Assembly: GCF_002257645.1 (NCBI RefSeq)
Contig: NZ_NQMO01000002.1
Location: 496,001-560,000, forward strand
Source of the DNA: Paenibacillus sp. XY044
GTDB lineage: Bacteria > Bacillota > Bacilli > Paenibacillales > Paenibacillaceae
Direction of reading: 5' to 3'
Length of the DNA: 64,000 nt
This document shows, in pieces, positions 1 through 9,237 of the stretch; positions within the stretch are counted from its first letter, which is position 1; the number at the start of each line of letters is the position of its first letter. The position numbers were made by a program, and so were the translations under genes. The notes beneath the pieces were generated by a model. It ran no database searches. It saw nothing but the letters and a program-made list of their open reading frames with translations, and was not told the DNA's origin.

Positions 1-414
1 ATCTTTGCGATGGATATCCCGGCTCCGCCGCATCATTACAACTTGGTGTGGCGGCTGTTTACGCTCCCTGTGGCCAGGCAGCGGTACCTCGATTGGGACC
101 GGGTGGCCAGAAGCGTCATCTCGGAATTCCATACTGCGAGAGCCCGTTATATGGAGGACGAGGGTATGGATGCATTGATCCGGGACCTGAAGGAGGCAAG
201 TCTCGATTTTTCCCGCCTCTGGCTTCAGCACGATCCTGCGGAAAAAATGGAAGGGCATAAAGAAATCGAGCATCCGGTCATGGGACACCTGGAATTTGAG
301 CATATTACGCTGCAGGCGCCCGAAGACCCGGACATGAAGGTCATGATCTACAGCCCTTCGCCGGAAACCCGAGTAAAGCTGCAGAAGTATCATTCCGCGC
401 TGATTCAGAGCTGA
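1..414 (+). CDS. HTH regulator, MmyB-like ligand-binding domain (5' end outside window)
   Basis: Only the C-terminal part is present. The reading frame is open from base 1, so the start lies upstream of the window. The segment YNLVWRLFTLP, a helical stretch, then HPVMGHLEFEHITLQAPEDPDMKVMIYSP matches the MmyB-like domain that follows an XRE-type helix-turn-helix in many actinobacterial and Paenibacillus regulators (established family feature, recognised by eye; quoted in parts: HPVMGHLEFEH and MKVMIYSPSPET). The DNA-binding half is not visible. A good intrinsic terminator follows about 95 bases after the stop. The ligand is unknown. Confidence 0.72.
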   Translation: MFAMDIPAPPHHYNLVWRLFTLPVARQRYLDWDRVARSVISEFHTARARYMEDEGMDALIRDLKEASLDFSRLWLQHDPAEKMEGHKEIEHPVMGHLEFEHITLQAPEDPDMKVMIYSPSPETRVKLQKYHSALIQS

Positions 415-507
415 AACGGTTTATTCAAAGATTTGGCGAAAATACCATTGACCATTTTACATAATATGGTATGATCATCTATAACAGCACATCTGCACGA
501 ATGGGGA

Positions 508-542
508 AGCACCTCTCTTATTTATAAGAGGGGTGCTTTTTT
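508..542 (+). terminator. Rho-independent terminator
   Basis: A 12-bp stem (AGCACCTCTCTT with AAGAGGGGTGCT, one G-U pair), a 6-nt loop and a run of six T. It ends the MmyB-type regulator transcript and separates it from the HRDC gene. Confidence 0.8.
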
Positions 543-585
543 GCGTTGTGCTGATTACCCAATGGGGATGGAGGAATTGGTGAAC

Positions 586-1593
586 ATGCAGATCGTTTTT
601 ATGAACCGGCTTGTGAAGGATGGCGGAAGTGAGGCAGAGCAGCTCGCCCAGGTATGGATCGGCGAAGAGGAGGGGACCTGGCATCTCGGATGGAGGGATC
701 TGGAGATGGACGGGGAAGCCATAGATTCCCCTTGGTATGAAGGAGGATCGTGGAACGAGATGCTGTACATCTACAGGCACGGCCTGGCCGTCAAGCTCGG
801 CGAAGGCTTTCGTCCGCTAATCGACGGCACGTTCCATGAGGAAGAGGAGCTGAAGGGACGCAGCCATGCCGTGCAGAAGCTGTACTGCTACAGCGAACTG
901 CACAACAACGAGGAGCTGTACGCCGAGCTGACCGTCTGGCGGAGAAGGAAGGCGGCCAGCGAACGCAAAGCCCCTTATTTTATCGCCAGCAATCGGGTGC
1001 TCCGGCTGATCAGCGCGTTTGTGCCGCAGAGCATCGAAGAGCTGCTGCAGCTTCCGGGTGTCGGGGAGAGCAAGGCGTCGGAGTACGGGGCCGATCTGAT
1101 CGAAATTGCGGGAACGGTGGAGCGCAGCCACGATTTTCCGCTGGATTGGGTGAACGACGCCCTGGACGAGCAGTCGTATTTATCGTGGACCTACAAGCAG
1201 AAGGAGCATAAGTACAAGCAGGACCTCGATAAATACCGGACCCGGCGCGCCATGCTGAAAGGAATTTATGAGGGGATGAACCTGCAGCAGCTGGAACAGG
1301 AATGCAGCCTGCCGCGCAGAGATTTGGTGGAGGCGCTGGAGCAGCTGGAGAAGGAAGGGTATGACACGGACCGGCTGATCGAGAGCGAGCTGAAGGAGAT
1401 GCCTCCGGAGGAGCAGGAGCGGGTGTGGGCTGCTTTGGAGGAAATGGGCGACGCCCTCCTGAAACCTGTGCTGCAGCAGGTATACGGCGAAGAAGCAGCT
1501 GGAGGAAGCGGGATGGAGCAGCGCTACGAGCGGATCCGGCTGATCCGCATCCGGTACCGCCGACAGCCCGGCAGCCGCAGAAGCGTGGGGTGA
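586..1593 (+). CDS. HRDC domain protein, possible nucleic-acid binding
   Basis: 335 aa from ATG 586, chosen because GGAGG lies 11 nt upstream; the frame stays open to 541, but that part overlaps the preceding terminator. Residues about 115-175 (AASERKAPYFIASNRVLRLI, then IEELLQLPGVGESKASEYG) are a typical HRDC fold as found at the end of RecQ helicases and RNase D. No helicase or nuclease motifs are present. The N-terminal 110 residues and the Glu/Lys-rich helical C-terminus (EQLEQECSLPRRDLVEALEQ) are unassigned; the latter resembles a helix-turn-helix. The last 20 residues are Arg-rich. It is monocistronic, with a terminator on each side. Binding to DNA or RNA is inferred from HRDC only. Confidence 0.7.
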   Translation: MQIVFMNRLVKDGGSEAEQLAQVWIGEEEGTWHLGWRDLEMDGEAIDSPWYEGGSWNEMLYIYRHGLAVKLGEGFRPLIDGTFHEEEELKGRSHAVQKLYCYSELHNNEELYAELTVWRRRKAASERKAPYFIASNRVLRLISAFVPQSIEELLQLPGVGESKASEYGADLIEIAGTVERSHDFPLDWVNDALDEQSYLSWTYKQKEHKYKQDLDKYRTRRAMLKGIYEGMNLQQLEQECSLPRRDLVEALEQLEKEGYDTDRLIESELKEMPPEEQERVWAALEEMGDALLKPVLQQVYGEEAAGGSGMEQRYERIRLIRIRYRRQPGSRRSVG

Positions 1594-1637
1594 ACGGGAG
1601 CTTTCCGGCCGGAGTTACGGACGGTAACTACGCAAAA

Positions 1638-1686
1638 AGGACGAAGGTTTTCACGGCATGCGGCCGTCTCCTTCGTCCTGTTTTCC
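1638..1686. terminator. Bidirectional terminator between HRDC gene and corA
   Basis: A perfect 10-bp stem AGGACGAAGG/CCTTCGTCCT with A-rich and T-rich flanks on opposite sides. It lies between two convergent genes and can serve both. Confidence 0.75.
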
Positions 1687-1717
1687 AATTCATAATAATG
1701 GGGTTATGCGCTGACTT

Positions 1718-2653
1718 TCAAATCCAGTCCTTTTTCTTGAAAATGACGACCATGCCGAGACCAAGGACAAGCATGATGCCGAGGATCATGAAATAGCCGT
1801 ATTTCCAGTGGATCTCCGGAATGTTATCGAAGTTCATGCCATAGATTCCAGTAATGATCGTCAAAGGCATGAAGATAACGGTCATTGCCGTAAACACCCT
1901 CATAATCTCGTTCGCGCGGTTGGCAATACTCGACTGGTACGCCTCGCGCAAGTTGCTCATCAGATCGCGGTACGTATCGAATGTTTCGGAAATTTTGACC
2001 GCATTTTCGTAAATGTCGCTGAAATATTTTTGCAGCTGATCGTCGATCAGCCGGAGGTCTTTTTTATTTAACGTATTGATGACGTCCTTTTGCGGACCTA
2101 GCACTTTCTTCAGCCACAGGATCTCGCTTCGCAGACCGATGATTTCGTTCAAATGGGACTTTTTCGTATGCATCAGAATGTCTTCTTCGAGCTTCTCGAT
2201 TTTGGCTTCGATCCGGTCGCCGACCACGAAGTAGTTATCGACCACGAGGTCGATCAGCAGGTACAGAAAACGGTCAGGCCCGCTGACTTCCTGTTCCCAC
2301 AGGATCGGTTTCAGCGTCCGCAGCTCGTTGATCTTCTGCTTCGTCACCGTAATGATGAAGTGTCTTCCGAGGAAAACGTTCAGCGCGCGCAGGAAAATTT
2401 CCTCGTCGTCAAACCGGATGCTGTTGACCACGATGAAATAGTGATTTTCGTAAATTTCGATCTTCGGGCGCTGCTCCTCTTCGCTGAGACAGTCTTCGAC
2501 CGCCAGATCATGCAGCGAAAACAGCGGCTGCAGCTCCGCAAGGTCATCGACGTCGGCGTCGATCCAGTAAAATCCAGCCAAAGGCGGTGTCAGTACAGTT
2601 TGAAGGTCATCGATCGGAGTAAATACTCCTTCGTTCACCAACCGGATTTTCAT
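1718..2653 (-). CDS. corA: CorA-type magnesium transporter
   Basis: 311 aa. A long cytoplasmic N-terminal domain and coiled stalk are followed by two transmembrane helices near the C-terminus. The signature GMN sits at residues 272-274 (GIYGMNF), the selectivity motif of the CorA pentamer, and the protein ends in the usual basic tail KKKDWI. Family knowledge: passive Mg2+ (also Co2+, Ni2+) uptake driven by membrane potential. The length is normal for Bacillus-type CorA. An AAAGGAG-type ribosome site (cactcctttaatc on the plus strand) precedes the start. It is monocistronic and convergent with the HRDC gene. Confidence 0.93.
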   Translation of the reverse strand: MKIRLVNEGVFTPIDDLQTVLTPPLAGFYWIDADVDDLAELQPLFSLHDLAVEDCLSEEEQRPKIEIYENHYFIVVNSIRFDDEEIFLRALNVFLGRHFIITVTKQKINELRTLKPILWEQEVSGPDRFLYLLIDLVVDNYFVVGDRIEAKIEKLEEDILMHTKKSHLNEIIGLRSEILWLKKVLGPQKDVINTLNKKDLRLIDDQLQKYFSDIYENAVKISETFDTYRDLMSNLREAYQSSIANRANEIMRVFTAMTVIFMPLTIITGIYGMNFDNIPEIHWKYGYFMILGIMLVLGLGMVVIFKKKDWI

Positions 2654-3048
2654 ATGATTTCACTCCTTTAATCCCTCCTTGCCTGAGCGGCAAAAAAAGG
2701 ATTTGCTCAAGATGTTTGAGCATAGAAAAGAAATCAGCGCTGCCGGTCAGCGGAAATCGGGGGACTGCTGGAGAAACGTACGGGCATGAAAACGAAAACT
2801 TCCCTCTGCCGGCAAGCTGATCTCAGGTCTATGCGGTTGTGTTTTCCATGCATCCAGCTTCGGGCTCGGGTCGCCTTCCATCTTTCATGTCACCTCTGTC
2901 ATATCGGGGTATGAAACACTTGTCTAGTATAACGCCGGGTTTTATTCCTTTCAAGAACAAAATGGCGGCCGGCAGGTCCTGATAACAGGGTATGGAAGCG
3001 AAAGGTGATCGGTGCACGAAATGCTGCCGAAAATGACAAATCCGCGTC
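2654..3048. other. Intergenic region between corA and the SAM leader
   Basis: Nothing certain. A 19-codon minus-strand ORF at 2829-2888 (begins MKDGRRPEPE) has an AGAGGTGA just upstream of its ATG and is a weak small-protein candidate. A short dyad CTCAAGATGTTTGAG at 2706-2720 may be the corA promoter region. Confidence 0.3.
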
Positions 3049-3078
3049 TTGACGAAGGATGGGCTTATGATTTAAAGT
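3049..3078 (+). promoter_or_regulatory. Candidate SigA promoter of the met operon
   Basis: TTGACG (3049-3054), an 18-bp spacer, then TAAAGT (3073-3078). The -35 is good and the -10 weak. It lies about 37 bases upstream of the SAM aptamer, where the leader should start. Confidence 0.5.
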
Positions 3079-3114
3079 AAGGAACAAGACAATGTAAAAT
3101 TGAATACAGCGAAA

Positions 3115-3239
3115 TCTTATCAAGAGCAGGTGGAGGGACTAGCCCGATGAAACCCGGCAACCGGCGGTATGTACGCACGGTGCTAATTCTTGCAGGAATA
3201 TGACAGCGGCTTTTGGCGTTGTCTCCTGACAGATGAGAG
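3115..3239 (+). promoter_or_regulatory. SAM-I riboswitch (S-box leader)
   Basis: Diagnostic S-box blocks appear in order: CTTATCAAGAGCAGGTGGAG, GGACTAGCCCGATGAAACC, CGGCAACC, and the closing GACAGATGAGAG, whose GATGAGA pairs with TCTTATC to form P1. Family knowledge: SAM binding favours the downstream terminator and turns off methionine synthesis. The next gene is metA, as expected. Confidence 0.96.
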
Positions 3240-3259
3240 AGGCGCGGTAATGAGCGTAT

Positions 3260-3296
3260 AATGACCTTTCTCTTTTGTGTGGGAAAGGTCATTTTT
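3260..3296 (+). terminator. SAM riboswitch expression-platform terminator
   Basis: The stem AATGACCTTTC/GAAAGGTCATT is followed by five T, 20 bases after the aptamer. It would form when SAM is bound. Confidence 0.88.
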
Positions 3297-3363
3297 GTAT
3301 ACTCGGCTTCTACTCAAGTTACTGATTTTCGCGGTCTTCAGATCAAAAGGAGAGATGATAACG

Positions 3364-4299
3364 ATGCCGATCAAGATCCCCGACACCTTACCGGCGAAAG
3401 AAGTTCTTACCCGGGAAAATATTTTCGTCATGGACGATACCAAAGCGTATCAACAGGACATCCGTCCGCTGCGCATCGCAATTCTCAATCTGATGCCGAC
3501 CAAGGAAACGACGGAAACCCAGCTTCTCCGCCTGCTTGGGAACTCGCCGCTGCAGGTTGACATTGTGCTGCTTCATCCGGGCTCCTATATTTCCAAGAAC
3601 ACGCCTGCGGAGCACCTCAAGTCGTTCTACAAAACGTTTGATGAAGTGAAGCACCGCCGATTTGACGGCATGATCATTACCGGTGCGCCTGTTGAAAAGA
3701 TGGATTTTGAAGACGTGAACTACTGGGATGAGCTCCGCGAGATTATGGACTGGACCAAAACGAACGTCACCTCGACGATGCATATTTGTTGGGCCTCTCA
3801 GGCGGGATTGTTCCACCACTACGGCATTCCCAAATGGGACCTGAAGGAGAAATGCTTCGGCGTGTTCCCGCACCAGGTCATGAAGAGCAACGTGCAGCTT
3901 CTTCGCGGCTTCGACGATGTGTTCTATGTACCGCACTCCCGCCACACCGAGGTGCGACGCGAGGATATCGAGCATGTCCAGGAGCTGGAAATCCTCTCGG
4001 AATCGGAGGAAGCCGGCATCCACATGGTGGCAAGCAAAGACGGCAAGCAGATCTTTGTGGCGGGCCACTCCGAATACGATCCGGATTCGCTCAAGTGGGA
4101 GTATGAGCGCGATATCGCGAAAGGCATGGACATGGAAATTCCGGTCAACTACTACCCGAACGATGATCCGAACCGGGCCCCGCTCGCCATCTGGCGCTCG
4201 CATGCCAACTTATTATTCTCAAATTGGCTGAATTACTATGTATATCAGGAGACTCCTTATGATATCGGGGAGAGTCTTGAAGTCTGGCCGCAAATTTAG
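3364..4299 (+). CDS. metA: Homoserine O-acetyltransferase (MetA family)
   Basis: 311 aa from ATG 3364 (AAGGAGA 10 nt upstream; earlier in-frame starts lie inside the riboswitch terminator). Homoserine acylation is the first committed step of methionine synthesis. Catalytic residues fall at the family positions: Cys142 in HICWASQ, and His235 and Glu237 in AGHSEYD. Residue 111 is Glu (APVEKMDF). Published work on this family shows Glu111 gives acetyl-CoA use and Gly111 succinyl-CoA use, so I predict O-acetylhomoserine as product despite the common name succinyltransferase. First gene of the SAM-controlled operon, 24 nt before the next gene. Confidence 0.94.
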   Translation: MPIKIPDTLPAKEVLTRENIFVMDDTKAYQQDIRPLRIAILNLMPTKETTETQLLRLLGNSPLQVDIVLLHPGSYISKNTPAEHLKSFYKTFDEVKHRRFDGMIITGAPVEKMDFEDVNYWDELREIMDWTKTNVTSTMHICWASQAGLFHHYGIPKWDLKEKCFGVFPHQVMKSNVQLLRGFDDVFYVPHSRHTEVRREDIEHVQELEILSESEEAGIHMVASKDGKQIFVAGHSEYDPDSLKWEYERDIAKGMDMEIPVNYYPNDDPNRAPLAIWRSHANLLFSNWLNYYVYQETPYDIGESLEVWPQI

Positions 4300-4323
4300 T
4301 CGACCCTACAGGAGGATATGCAC

Positions 4324-5508
4324 ATGGAAAAGGAACCTTGGAAAATTGAAAGCAGATTGGCCCAAATCGGCTCCGTCGAAGAACCCGTAACCGGAGCGGT
4401 AAACTTCCCGATTTATCAGGCAACGGCCTTCCGTCATCCGAAGCTTGGCCAAAGTACCGGTTTTGACTACGCCCGGACCGCCAGCCCAACCCGCAAGGTG
4501 CTCGAAGCCGCGGCAGCGAAGCTGGAATCCGGGGACGCCGGCTTTGCCTGCAGTTCGGGCATGGCTGCGCTTCAAACTATTTTCACCCTGTTCAGCCAGG
4601 GCGATCACTTGATCGTTTCGCTGGATCTGTACGGTGGTACATACCGCCTGCTGGAAAGAATCCTTTCCAAATACGGGGTTACGGCAACGTACGTCGATAC
4701 CAACAATCTGGACGAGCTGGAACAGTCCAGACGCCCGAATACGAAGGCGGTATTTATCGAGACACCGACAAATCCGCTCATGATGATCACGGACATCGAG
4801 GCCGTCTCCAATTGGGCCCACCGCCACGGCTTACTGTCCATCGTGGACAATACGCTCCTGACGCCGTTCTTTCAGCGTCCGATCGAACTCGGCGCGGATA
4901 TCGTCGTGCACAGTGCGACCAAATATTTGGGCGGACATAACGATGTCCTTGCAGGCCTCATCGTGACCAAAGGTAAAGAGCTGTCTGAGGAAATAGCGTT
5001 TCTGCACAATTCCATCGGTGCGGTGCTTGGGCCGACGGATTCCTATCAGCTCATGAAAGGAATGAAAACGCTGGCCCTGCGGATGGAGCGCCACGAAAGC
5101 AACGCCACGGCGATGGCCAAGTATCTTCAGACGCACCCGGCGGTCGCCGAAGTATTCTACCCAGCGCTTCCGGACCATCCGGGACATGACATCCAGAACC
5201 GGCAGTCCCGGGGCAATACGGGCATCTTCTCCTTTAAAGTGAAGGACGCCCGTTATGTGGAGCCTGTGCTTCGCCACATCCAGCTGATCGCTTTTGCGGA
5301 AAGCCTTGGGGGCGTTGAGTCGCTGATGACGTATCCGGCCGTACAGACGCATGCCGATATCCCGGAAGAAATCCGCAAAGCCGTCGGCGTCGACGACCGT
5401 CTGCTCCGTTTCTCGGTAGGCATCGAGCATATCGATGACCTGATTGCGGATTTGGGCGGCGCATTGGATGCCGCGATCAAGGAAGTGGAAGGGAGCAGCC
5501 AAGGATGA
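4324..5508 (+). CDS. metI: Cystathionine gamma-synthase / O-acetylhomoserine thiol-lyase
   Basis: 394 aa from ATG 4324, which has AGGAGG 8 nt upstream; the ATG at 4318 is too close to it. It is a PLP enzyme of the Cys/Met-metabolism family: PIYQATAF at the N-terminus, SSGMAALQ, DNTLLTPFFQRPIELGADIV and the PLP lysine in HSATKYLGGH. It condenses the activated homoserine made by the upstream MetA with cysteine (or sulfide). It overlaps the next gene by 4 nt (ATGA), indicating coupled translation. The MetI assignment rests on order as in Bacillus metI-metC; sequence alone does not separate gamma-synthase from the thiol-lyase. Confidence 0.88.
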   Translation: MEKEPWKIESRLAQIGSVEEPVTGAVNFPIYQATAFRHPKLGQSTGFDYARTASPTRKVLEAAAAKLESGDAGFACSSGMAALQTIFTLFSQGDHLIVSLDLYGGTYRLLERILSKYGVTATYVDTNNLDELEQSRRPNTKAVFIETPTNPLMMITDIEAVSNWAHRHGLLSIVDNTLLTPFFQRPIELGADIVVHSATKYLGGHNDVLAGLIVTKGKELSEEIAFLHNSIGAVLGPTDSYQLMKGMKTLALRMERHESNATAMAKYLQTHPAVAEVFYPALPDHPGHDIQNRQSRGNTGIFSFKVKDARYVEPVLRHIQLIAFAESLGGVESLMTYPAVQTHADIPEEIRKAVGVDDRLLRFSVGIEHIDDLIADLGGALDAAIKEVEGSSQG

Positions 5509-6686
5509 GTGATTTGGGCAAAGGACATCAGGACAAAGGCAAGCCGGATTTGAAATTCGCGACCAAGCTGCTCCATTTCGGCTCGGAAATCGACAGCGCG
5601 ACAGGAGCTTCCAGCGTGCCGATCTATCAGGCGTCTACGTTTCATCATGCGGACATTTTCAATCCGCCGGTACATGATTACAGCCGTTCAGGCAATCCGA
5701 CGCGCCAGGCGCTGGAGGACTATATTGCCTTGCTTGAAGGCGGGGTACGCGGATTCGCCTATTCTTCCGGCATGGCGGCCATTTCGAGCACGTTTATGCT
5801 TCTGTCGGCCGGAGATCATATGATCGTTACCGAGGACGTATACGGCGGAACCTACCGCCTGCTTACGAGCATTTTGAATCGGCACGGGATAGAGAGCACC
5901 TTCGTGGACATGACCGACCTGGATCAGGTGAAGGCTGCGCTGAAGCCGAACACTAAGGCCGTGTACATGGAAACCCCGTCGAACCCGACGCTGAAAATTA
6001 CCGATATCGAAGCCGTCACGAAGTGGGCCAAGGAGCATGATTTGCTCACCATGGTGGATAACACGTTTATGACGCCGTATTACCAGCGCCCCATCGAAGT
6101 AGGCGTGGATATCGTGCTGCACAGCGCGACGAAGTTCCTTGGCGGACACAGCGACGTATTGGCCGGTCTGGCCGTCGCCCGTACCGAGGAAATCGGCCGC
6201 CAGCTAAAACAGCTGCAGAACGGCCTTGGGACGGTGCTTGGCGTGCAGGAGAGCTGGCTGCTGATGCGGGGCATGAAAACATTGCAGGCCCGCATGAAGC
6301 ACAGCGAAGAGAGCGCGGCCGTGCTGGCCGCGTGGCTGAAAGGACGTCAAGACATTACGCAGGTCTTTTATCCGGGACTTATCGATCATCCCGGCAGAGA
6401 AATTCATGAGAAGCAGTCCACCGGCTACGGTGCCGTCGTTTCGTTTGACGTGGGCTCCGGCGAGCGGGCCAAGCAGGTGCTGAACCGCGCGCAAATCCCG
6501 CTCGTGGCCGTCAGCCTGGGCGCGGTGGAGAGTATCCTCTCCTATCCGGCGATGATGTCCCATGCGGCGATGCCGGCAGAGGTCCGGCTGGAGCGCGGCA
6601 TTACCGACGGGCTGCTCCGGTTCTCCGTCGGGCTCGAGGACGTCGACGATCTGATCGCCGATCTGGATCAGGCGCTTCAAGGTTAA
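5505..6686 (+). CDS. metC: Cystathionine beta-lyase
   Basis: 393 aa, paralogous to the preceding gene and of the same PLP family: VPIYQASTFHH, YSSGMAAISS, DNTFMTPYYQRPIEVGVDIV and the PLP lysine in HSATKFLGGHSDV. Expected role: cleavage of cystathionine to homocysteine, pyruvate and ammonia. The short charged extension at the N-terminus (SDLGKGHQDKGKPDLKF) is variable in the family. It is the last gene of the met operon, closed by an intrinsic terminator 13 nt after the stop. The beta-lyase call follows gene order; a gamma-synthase role cannot be fully excluded. Confidence 0.87.
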   Translation: MSDLGKGHQDKGKPDLKFATKLLHFGSEIDSATGASSVPIYQASTFHHADIFNPPVHDYSRSGNPTRQALEDYIALLEGGVRGFAYSSGMAAISSTFMLLSAGDHMIVTEDVYGGTYRLLTSILNRHGIESTFVDMTDLDQVKAALKPNTKAVYMETPSNPTLKITDIEAVTKWAKEHDLLTMVDNTFMTPYYQRPIEVGVDIVLHSATKFLGGHSDVLAGLAVARTEEIGRQLKQLQNGLGTVLGVQESWLLMRGMKTLQARMKHSEESAAVLAAWLKGRQDITQVFYPGLIDHPGREIHEKQSTGYGAVVSFDVGSGERAKQVLNRAQIPLVAVSLGAVESILSYPAMMSHAAMPAEVRLERGITDGLLRFSVGLEDVDDLIADLDQALQG

Positions 6687-6698
6687 ATATTAAAGTTC

Positions 6699-6725
6699 AG
6701 GCACCGCTGTGGCGGTGCCTTTCAT
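6699..6725 (+). terminator. Terminator of the met operon
   Basis: A perfect 9-bp stem AGGCACCGC/GCGGTGCCT with a 4-nt loop, then TTTCATT. Confidence 0.8.
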
Positions 6726-6865
6726 TCGTTCAGCCCACGTCAGCTAAACTTCGGCTAACAGATTCTATGAATTTCGTTTTGCTTGGGCCCCAATTGTGTT
6801 AAGATGGAGTTGGTCATGTTTTAATTTATGTTACAAAATTCACATATGATAGGAGGCTGCCAAAT

Positions 6866-7999
6866 ATGAGTGCGGTTGACCGTATTCTGGATAAAGCACT
6901 ACGGGGCGAACGCCTGAATTTGGAAGACAGCGTGACATTGTTCGAGAGCAACGAAGTGGAGAAAATGGGTCATGCTGCCGATATCATGATGAAGAGGGTA
7001 CATCCCGATCCAATTACGACTTTCGTCATCGGACGGAACGTCAATTATACAAACGTGTGCGATACATACTGCACATTTTGCGCATTTTACCGTGTCCCTG
7101 GGCACAAAGAAGGGTATACCCTGCCGGATGAGGTGATTTTCCAGAAAATCAAGGAAACCGAGGACGTCGGCGGAACGGAAATTTTGATGCAGGGCGGAAC
7201 GAACCCGTACCTGCCGTTCGATTACTATACGAACCTGCTGAAAGGCATTAAGCAGCGGTTCCCGAACATCACGATGCACTCCTTCTCCCCTGCGGAAATC
7301 CGCAAAATGGTGGAGGTATCGGGACTGTCGCTGGAGCAAGTCATGCGCGAGCTGAAAGCGGCGGGACTGGATTCCCTGCCTGGCGGCGGCGCCGAAATCC
7401 TCGACGACCGGATCCGCTCCAAAATCAGCCGGCATAAAGGAACTTGGCGCGACTGGATGGACGTCATGCAAATGGCGCACAAAATCGGCATGAACACGAC
7501 GGCCACGATGGTTATCGGTTTCGGCGAATCGATGGAAGAGCGTGCGCTGCACATGCTGCGCATCCGCGACGCACAGGACGAATGCATTGCGAATGGCTAC
7601 GACTCCAAAGGCTTCCTCGCTTTTATTCCGTTTACGTTCCAGCCCGACAACACGAGCCTGAAGCGGGAACGCGAAACGCCGGAAGCGTACTTGAAGTCCG
7701 TGGCGATCGGCCGCCTCGTGTTGGACAACGTACCGAATTTGCAGTCCTCCTGGGTAACGATGGGACCGGAAGTAGGCAAACTGTCGCTCAGCTACGGCTG
7801 CAACGACTTCGGCAGCACTATGATGGAAGAGAACGTTGTGTCCTCCGCCGGTGCGGTGCACAAGGTTAACATCAATTCCATCCTGCAGCTGATCCGCGAA
7901 GCAGGTAAAATCCCGGCTCAGCGGAACACGAGATACGAAACGCTTCGCGTCTTTGAAGAAGGCTCCCAAGTGGAACGCGACTTCGTGATGCAGAACTAA
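6866..7999 (+). CDS. mqnC: Cyclic dehypoxanthinyl futalosine synthase (menaquinone)
   Basis: 377 aa radical SAM enzyme. The cluster motif is CxxxCxxC at Cys65, Cys69 and Cys72 (NVCDTYCTFCAFYR). The context NVNYTNVC...CAFYRVPG and ILMQGGTNP fits MqnC rather than MqnE. Family knowledge: it cyclises dehypoxanthine futalosine in the alternative (futalosine) menaquinone pathway, which many Paenibacillaceae use instead of MenBCDEF. AGGAGG lies 9 nt before ATG 6866. It stands alone here, so the remaining mqn genes must be elsewhere. Confidence 0.9.
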   Translation: MSAVDRILDKALRGERLNLEDSVTLFESNEVEKMGHAADIMMKRVHPDPITTFVIGRNVNYTNVCDTYCTFCAFYRVPGHKEGYTLPDEVIFQKIKETEDVGGTEILMQGGTNPYLPFDYYTNLLKGIKQRFPNITMHSFSPAEIRKMVEVSGLSLEQVMRELKAAGLDSLPGGGAEILDDRIRSKISRHKGTWRDWMDVMQMAHKIGMNTTATMVIGFGESMEERALHMLRIRDAQDECIANGYDSKGFLAFIPFTFQPDNTSLKRERETPEAYLKSVAIGRLVLDNVPNLQSSWVTMGPEVGKLSLSYGCNDFGSTMMEENVVSSAGAVHKVNINSILQLIREAGKIPAQRNTRYETLRVFEEGSQVERDFVMQN

Positions 8000-8024
8000 T
8001 ATTAAATATTTCTTGATCGAGCGA

Positions 8025-8054
8025 GCCGCTTCGTTTAGACGAAGCGGTTTTTTG
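8025..8054 (+). terminator. Terminator of mqnC
   Basis: A 9-bp stem CCGCTTCGT/ACGAAGCGG with loop TTAG and a run of six T. The rest of the gap to 8289 shows only a second, T-poor hairpin near 8088-8111. Confidence 0.88.
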
Positions 8055-8289
8055 TTTCGATCGATTTTGGATATGAATAGGGCTTCCTCCTTTGTTGTTC
8101 AAAGGGGGGGGCCTTTGGTTATTTCCCGGCAGTCGGCACCGTTTCTACACAACGGAAATGCCCGTTTACCAAGCATTTCATGTCGATTTTAACTGAGAAA
8201 TGTTAGCCTGTTTTCCATCGATCCCTCCCGTATATCCCCCCGGCTAAAACATATACTTTGTAAGAAGGAAATTGAAAGGAGTGTTCTCC

Positions 8290-9189
8290 ATGGAACTGTT
8301 CAGCATAGCAGCCCGAACCTTTAGTCCGCAGGAAGCGGAGGAATATAAGCGCATGGTTACGGAAGCGAACCAGGTTTTACATAACAAGTACAAATCACTC
8401 GCGATCAGCTGTACGGTCCATGAGGATATGATGCTGTGGAGCTGCCGGGAGGACGATCCGCGGTTCTTTAAAGAGCATCACTTGCAGCAGGTGTACGCCG
8501 CTGCCACCAAGACGGTGGCCCATTACATTTTGCAGGAAAAGGAGCAGCGGCTGATCCAGAAAATTCTGGCTGAGGATTTCGATTTTCCCGATCCCGAGGA
8601 AAGAGAGCAGATTTTGAAGCACTGCCGGATGAGCCTGGAAAAGAACTCCGAAGGGGGCGCATGGTCCCGCCGTTACGATATGCTCGTTCGCAGTATCAAG
8701 CAGTGCTTAAGCGAACGGCCGCTGTTTCATGTGGACGGATTTCTAACCTTTCGTGCCGCAGCTTATGTTAAAGAGCTTAAGGAAGTCGTGGAGTATGCGG
8801 TGGATGAGTTTTTGATGGATCGGCAGTATGAGGAGTTTGTCAGCATTCTGAAGTACTTTGTCTATTTCCAGCAGCCGCAGATGCCGATCGCTCATGTCAT
8901 TCATAAGGGTGGCCAGGATTTGCTCGTGCTGGACGGCGATTTAAGGCCGTTGGAGTACCGGCATGATGAAGGTGTTGTGGTAGAGCGCCTGGACCAGCAA
9001 GACCTGCAAATGGAAGATACGGTCGTCACGACGCTGATTTCCGTGTCCCCTGCCAAAATCGTTATTCATACGCGCGAGCCCCATATGACGGTCGTCCGCA
9101 CCCTGATGCAAATTTTCGACGAGCGGGTGGAAATTTGCAGATACTGCCCGGACTGCCACGCCTATTTCCGCGAAACGGGGAAGATATAG
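8290..9189 (+). CDS. ytxC: Putative sporulation protein YtxC
   Basis: 299 aa from ATG 8290 (AAGGA 9 nt upstream, better than TTG 8272). No enzyme motif is visible. The order ytxC then thrS is the same as in Bacillus subtilis, and the internal sequence (FRAAAYVKELKEVVEYAVDE, FLMDRQYEEFVSILKYFV) together with the ending VEICRYCPDCHAYFRE resembles the YtxC family, whose function is unknown and which is annotated as sporulation-related. The CxxC near the C-terminus (CRYCPDC) could hold a metal; that is inference. Confidence 0.82.
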   Translation: MELFSIAARTFSPQEAEEYKRMVTEANQVLHNKYKSLAISCTVHEDMMLWSCREDDPRFFKEHHLQQVYAAATKTVAHYILQEKEQRLIQKILAEDFDFPDPEEREQILKHCRMSLEKNSEGGAWSRRYDMLVRSIKQCLSERPLFHVDGFLTFRAAAYVKELKEVVEYAVDEFLMDRQYEEFVSILKYFVYFQQPQMPIAHVIHKGGQDLLVLDGDLRPLEYRHDEGVVVERLDQQDLQMEDTVVTTLISVSPAKIVIHTREPHMTVVRTLMQIFDERVEICRYCPDCHAYFRETGKI

Positions 9190-9237
9190 CTTGACTCGCC
9201 GCTGGACAGGGATTTATAATTACTCATAATTCGATAA

